Shown here: one piece after another, positions 63,110 through 64,000 of the stretch
How the letters are laid out: every line of letters begins with the position of its first letter
Position numbering within the stretch: position 1 is the stretch's first letter
From: Osedax frankpressi
Taxonomy: Eukaryota; Annelida; Polychaeta; Sabellida; Siboglinidae
Assembly: GCA_964035775.1 (NCBI GenBank)
Contig: OZ038316.1
Span: 31,279,142 to 31,343,141, forward strand
DNA length: 64,000 bases
Direction: 5' to 3'
Notes under the pieces: model-generated
Databases searched by the model: none
What the model was told of the DNA's origin: nothing
What the model saw: only the letters and a program-made list of their open reading frames with translations
Made by a program: the position numbers and the translations under genes

Positions 63110-63198
63110 TAATACATTATCTTACTATTATATTAATTCACTATCTTACCATTATATTTATATTATTAATTAATTCATTATCTTACTATTATTTTTAT
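63110..63198. repeat. Complex module L, copy 6
   Basis: Lies 685 bp after copy 5 and exactly 37,248 bp from copy 1. The flanks on both sides match those of copy 1, including the CATTATTTTAC and ACTTTTAT units upstream (62,761 and 62,801). Confidence 0.92.
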
Positions 63199-64000
63199 AT
63201 TAATTCATTACCTTACTATTATATTGATATTAATTCATTATCTTACTATTATATTTATATTAATTCATTATCTTACTATTATATTTATATTAATTCATTA
63301 TCTTACTATTATATTAATTCACTATCTTACTATTATATTTATATTAATTCATTATCTTACTATTATATTTATTTTAATTCATTATCTTACTATTATATTG
63401 ATTTTAATTCATTATCTTACTATTATATTTATATTAATTCATTATCTTACTATTATATTTATATTAATTCATTATCTTACTATTATATTGATATTAATTC
63501 ATTATCTTACTATTATATTTATATTAATTCATTATCTTACTATTATATTAATATTAATTCATTATCTTACTATTATATTGATATTAATTCATTATCTTAC
63601 TATTATATTGATATTAATTCATTATCTTACTATTATATTGATATTAATTCATTATCTTACTATTATATTGATATTAATTCATTATCTTACTATTATATTG
63701 ATATTAATTCATTATCTTACTATTATATTGATATTAATTCATTATCTTACTATTATATTGATATTAATTCATTATCTTACTATTATATTTATATTAATTC
63801 ATTATCTTACTATTATATTGATATTAATTCATTATCTTACTATTATATTGATATTAATTCATTATCTTACTATTATATTGATATTAATTCATTATCTTAC
63901 TATTATATTGATATTAATTCATTATCTTACTATTATATTTATATTAATTCATTATCTTACTATTATATTGATATTAATTCATTATCTTACTATTATATTT

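Larger units (their letters stand above)
1..64000. repeat. AT-rich satellite array, 30/24-bp unit, filling the window
   Basis: Every part of the window reads as a core TTAATTCATTATCTTACTAT followed by a short linker. The common linker is TATATTTATA, giving a 30-bp unit. Others are TATATTGATA, TATATTGATC, TATATTGATT (all 30 bp) and TATA (24 bp). Recurrent core changes are CAT to CAC, TTATC to TTACC, and ACTAT to ACTCT before a linker. All units point the same way and I found no inverted block. The + strand carries three C per unit and no G except in the GAT linkers and rare private changes. By unit size this is minisatellite class; by array size it is satellite DNA. No flank is visible, so 64 kb is a minimum length. 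I do not recognise it as a named satellite family. The host and chromosomal position cannot be read from the sequence. Confidence 0.99.
60262..64000. repeat. Right-edge GATA-linker region, distant copy of 25-27 kb
   Basis: The TTATTTTAATT linker, TTAATATT marker and the GATA/plain linker order of 26.1-26.9 kb recur at 60,985-61,714 (offset 34,864). About 62,590-64,000 matches about 25,340-26,752 at 37,248 bp. Six GATA linkers precede at about 60,690-60,870. TTCCTT occurs twice (61,714 and 62,044) through a local rearrangement. Two L modules lie at 62,425 and 63,110. The array continues past the window end. Confidence 0.88.

Noticed and set aside
1-64000. CRISPR array
   Set aside because: The repeat size is in range, but there are no unique spacers: cores and linkers are both repetitive and no cas gene is present.
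1-64000. Telomeric or subtelomeric simple repeat
   Set aside because: The unit has no G-rich run and does not resemble any TTAGGG-type telomere repeat. Subtelomeric location remains possible but is not shown.
1-64000. TATA boxes, promoters and terminators
   Set aside because: TATA-like strings occur in every unit, so they carry no information about transcription starts or stops.
1-64000. tRNA, rRNA or structured RNA genes
   Set aside because: At about 10-13 % GC with almost no G on one strand, no stable stems of such genes can form, and no known motif is visible.
1-64000. Bacterial or organellar origin of the window
   Set aside because: A bacterial replicon would not normally hold 64 kb without a gene. 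An AT-rich organelle is conceivable but such a long uniform array would be exceptional; eukaryotic nuclear satellite is the simpler reading.

Overview
The whole 64 kb window is one head-to-tail tandem array of a very AT-rich 24-30 bp unit. It enters and leaves the window inside the array, so neither edge is visible. I see no gene, RNA gene, transposon or unique DNA anywhere. The usual 30-bp unit is a 20-bp core, TTAATTCATTATCTTACTAT, plus a 10-bp linker, TATATTTATA. Linker variants end in GATA, GATC or GATT, and a short TATA linker gives a 24-bp unit. GC is roughly 10-13 %, and the + strand is almost free of G. By eye I estimate about 2,200 units, all in the same orientation. A gene-free array of this size points to eukaryotic nuclear heterochromatin (centromere, pericentromere, subtelomere, sex or B chromosome). 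The sequence does not say which taxon or which location.

Layout. 1-3.9 kb: mixed 30/24-bp units, a 696-bp tandem duplication, then a 1.26 kb stretch of pure 30-bp units. 3.9-12.5 kb: blocks bounded by a frame-breaking junction unit (J), with 438, 1,130 and about 3,870 bp repeats. 12.5-24 kb: two copies of a 5.85 kb block. 24-27.3 kb: runs of units with the GATA linker and an 89-bp complex module (L). 27.3-39.7 kb: a 5,070-bp block, a 2,184-bp partial copy, then the block again. 37-45 kb: two copies of a 4 kb block. 45-50 kb: a patchwork of J and K units. 50-60.3 kb: repeats at 3,912 and 2,142 bp built on a J-K module. 60.3-64 kb: the GATA-linker runs and L modules return, copying the 25-27 kb region from about 35-37 kb away.

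The order of unit types works like a barcode, so nested duplications can be traced by eye down to single-unit gains and losses. This is the most informative content of the window: a hierarchical satellite shaped by repeated unequal exchange or amplification at scales from 30 bp to about 6 kb, plus long-range copying.

The long open frames on the + strand (up to 2,410 codons at 29,708-36,940) follow from unit lengths divisible by three and a unit without stops in two frames. I do not annotate them as genes.
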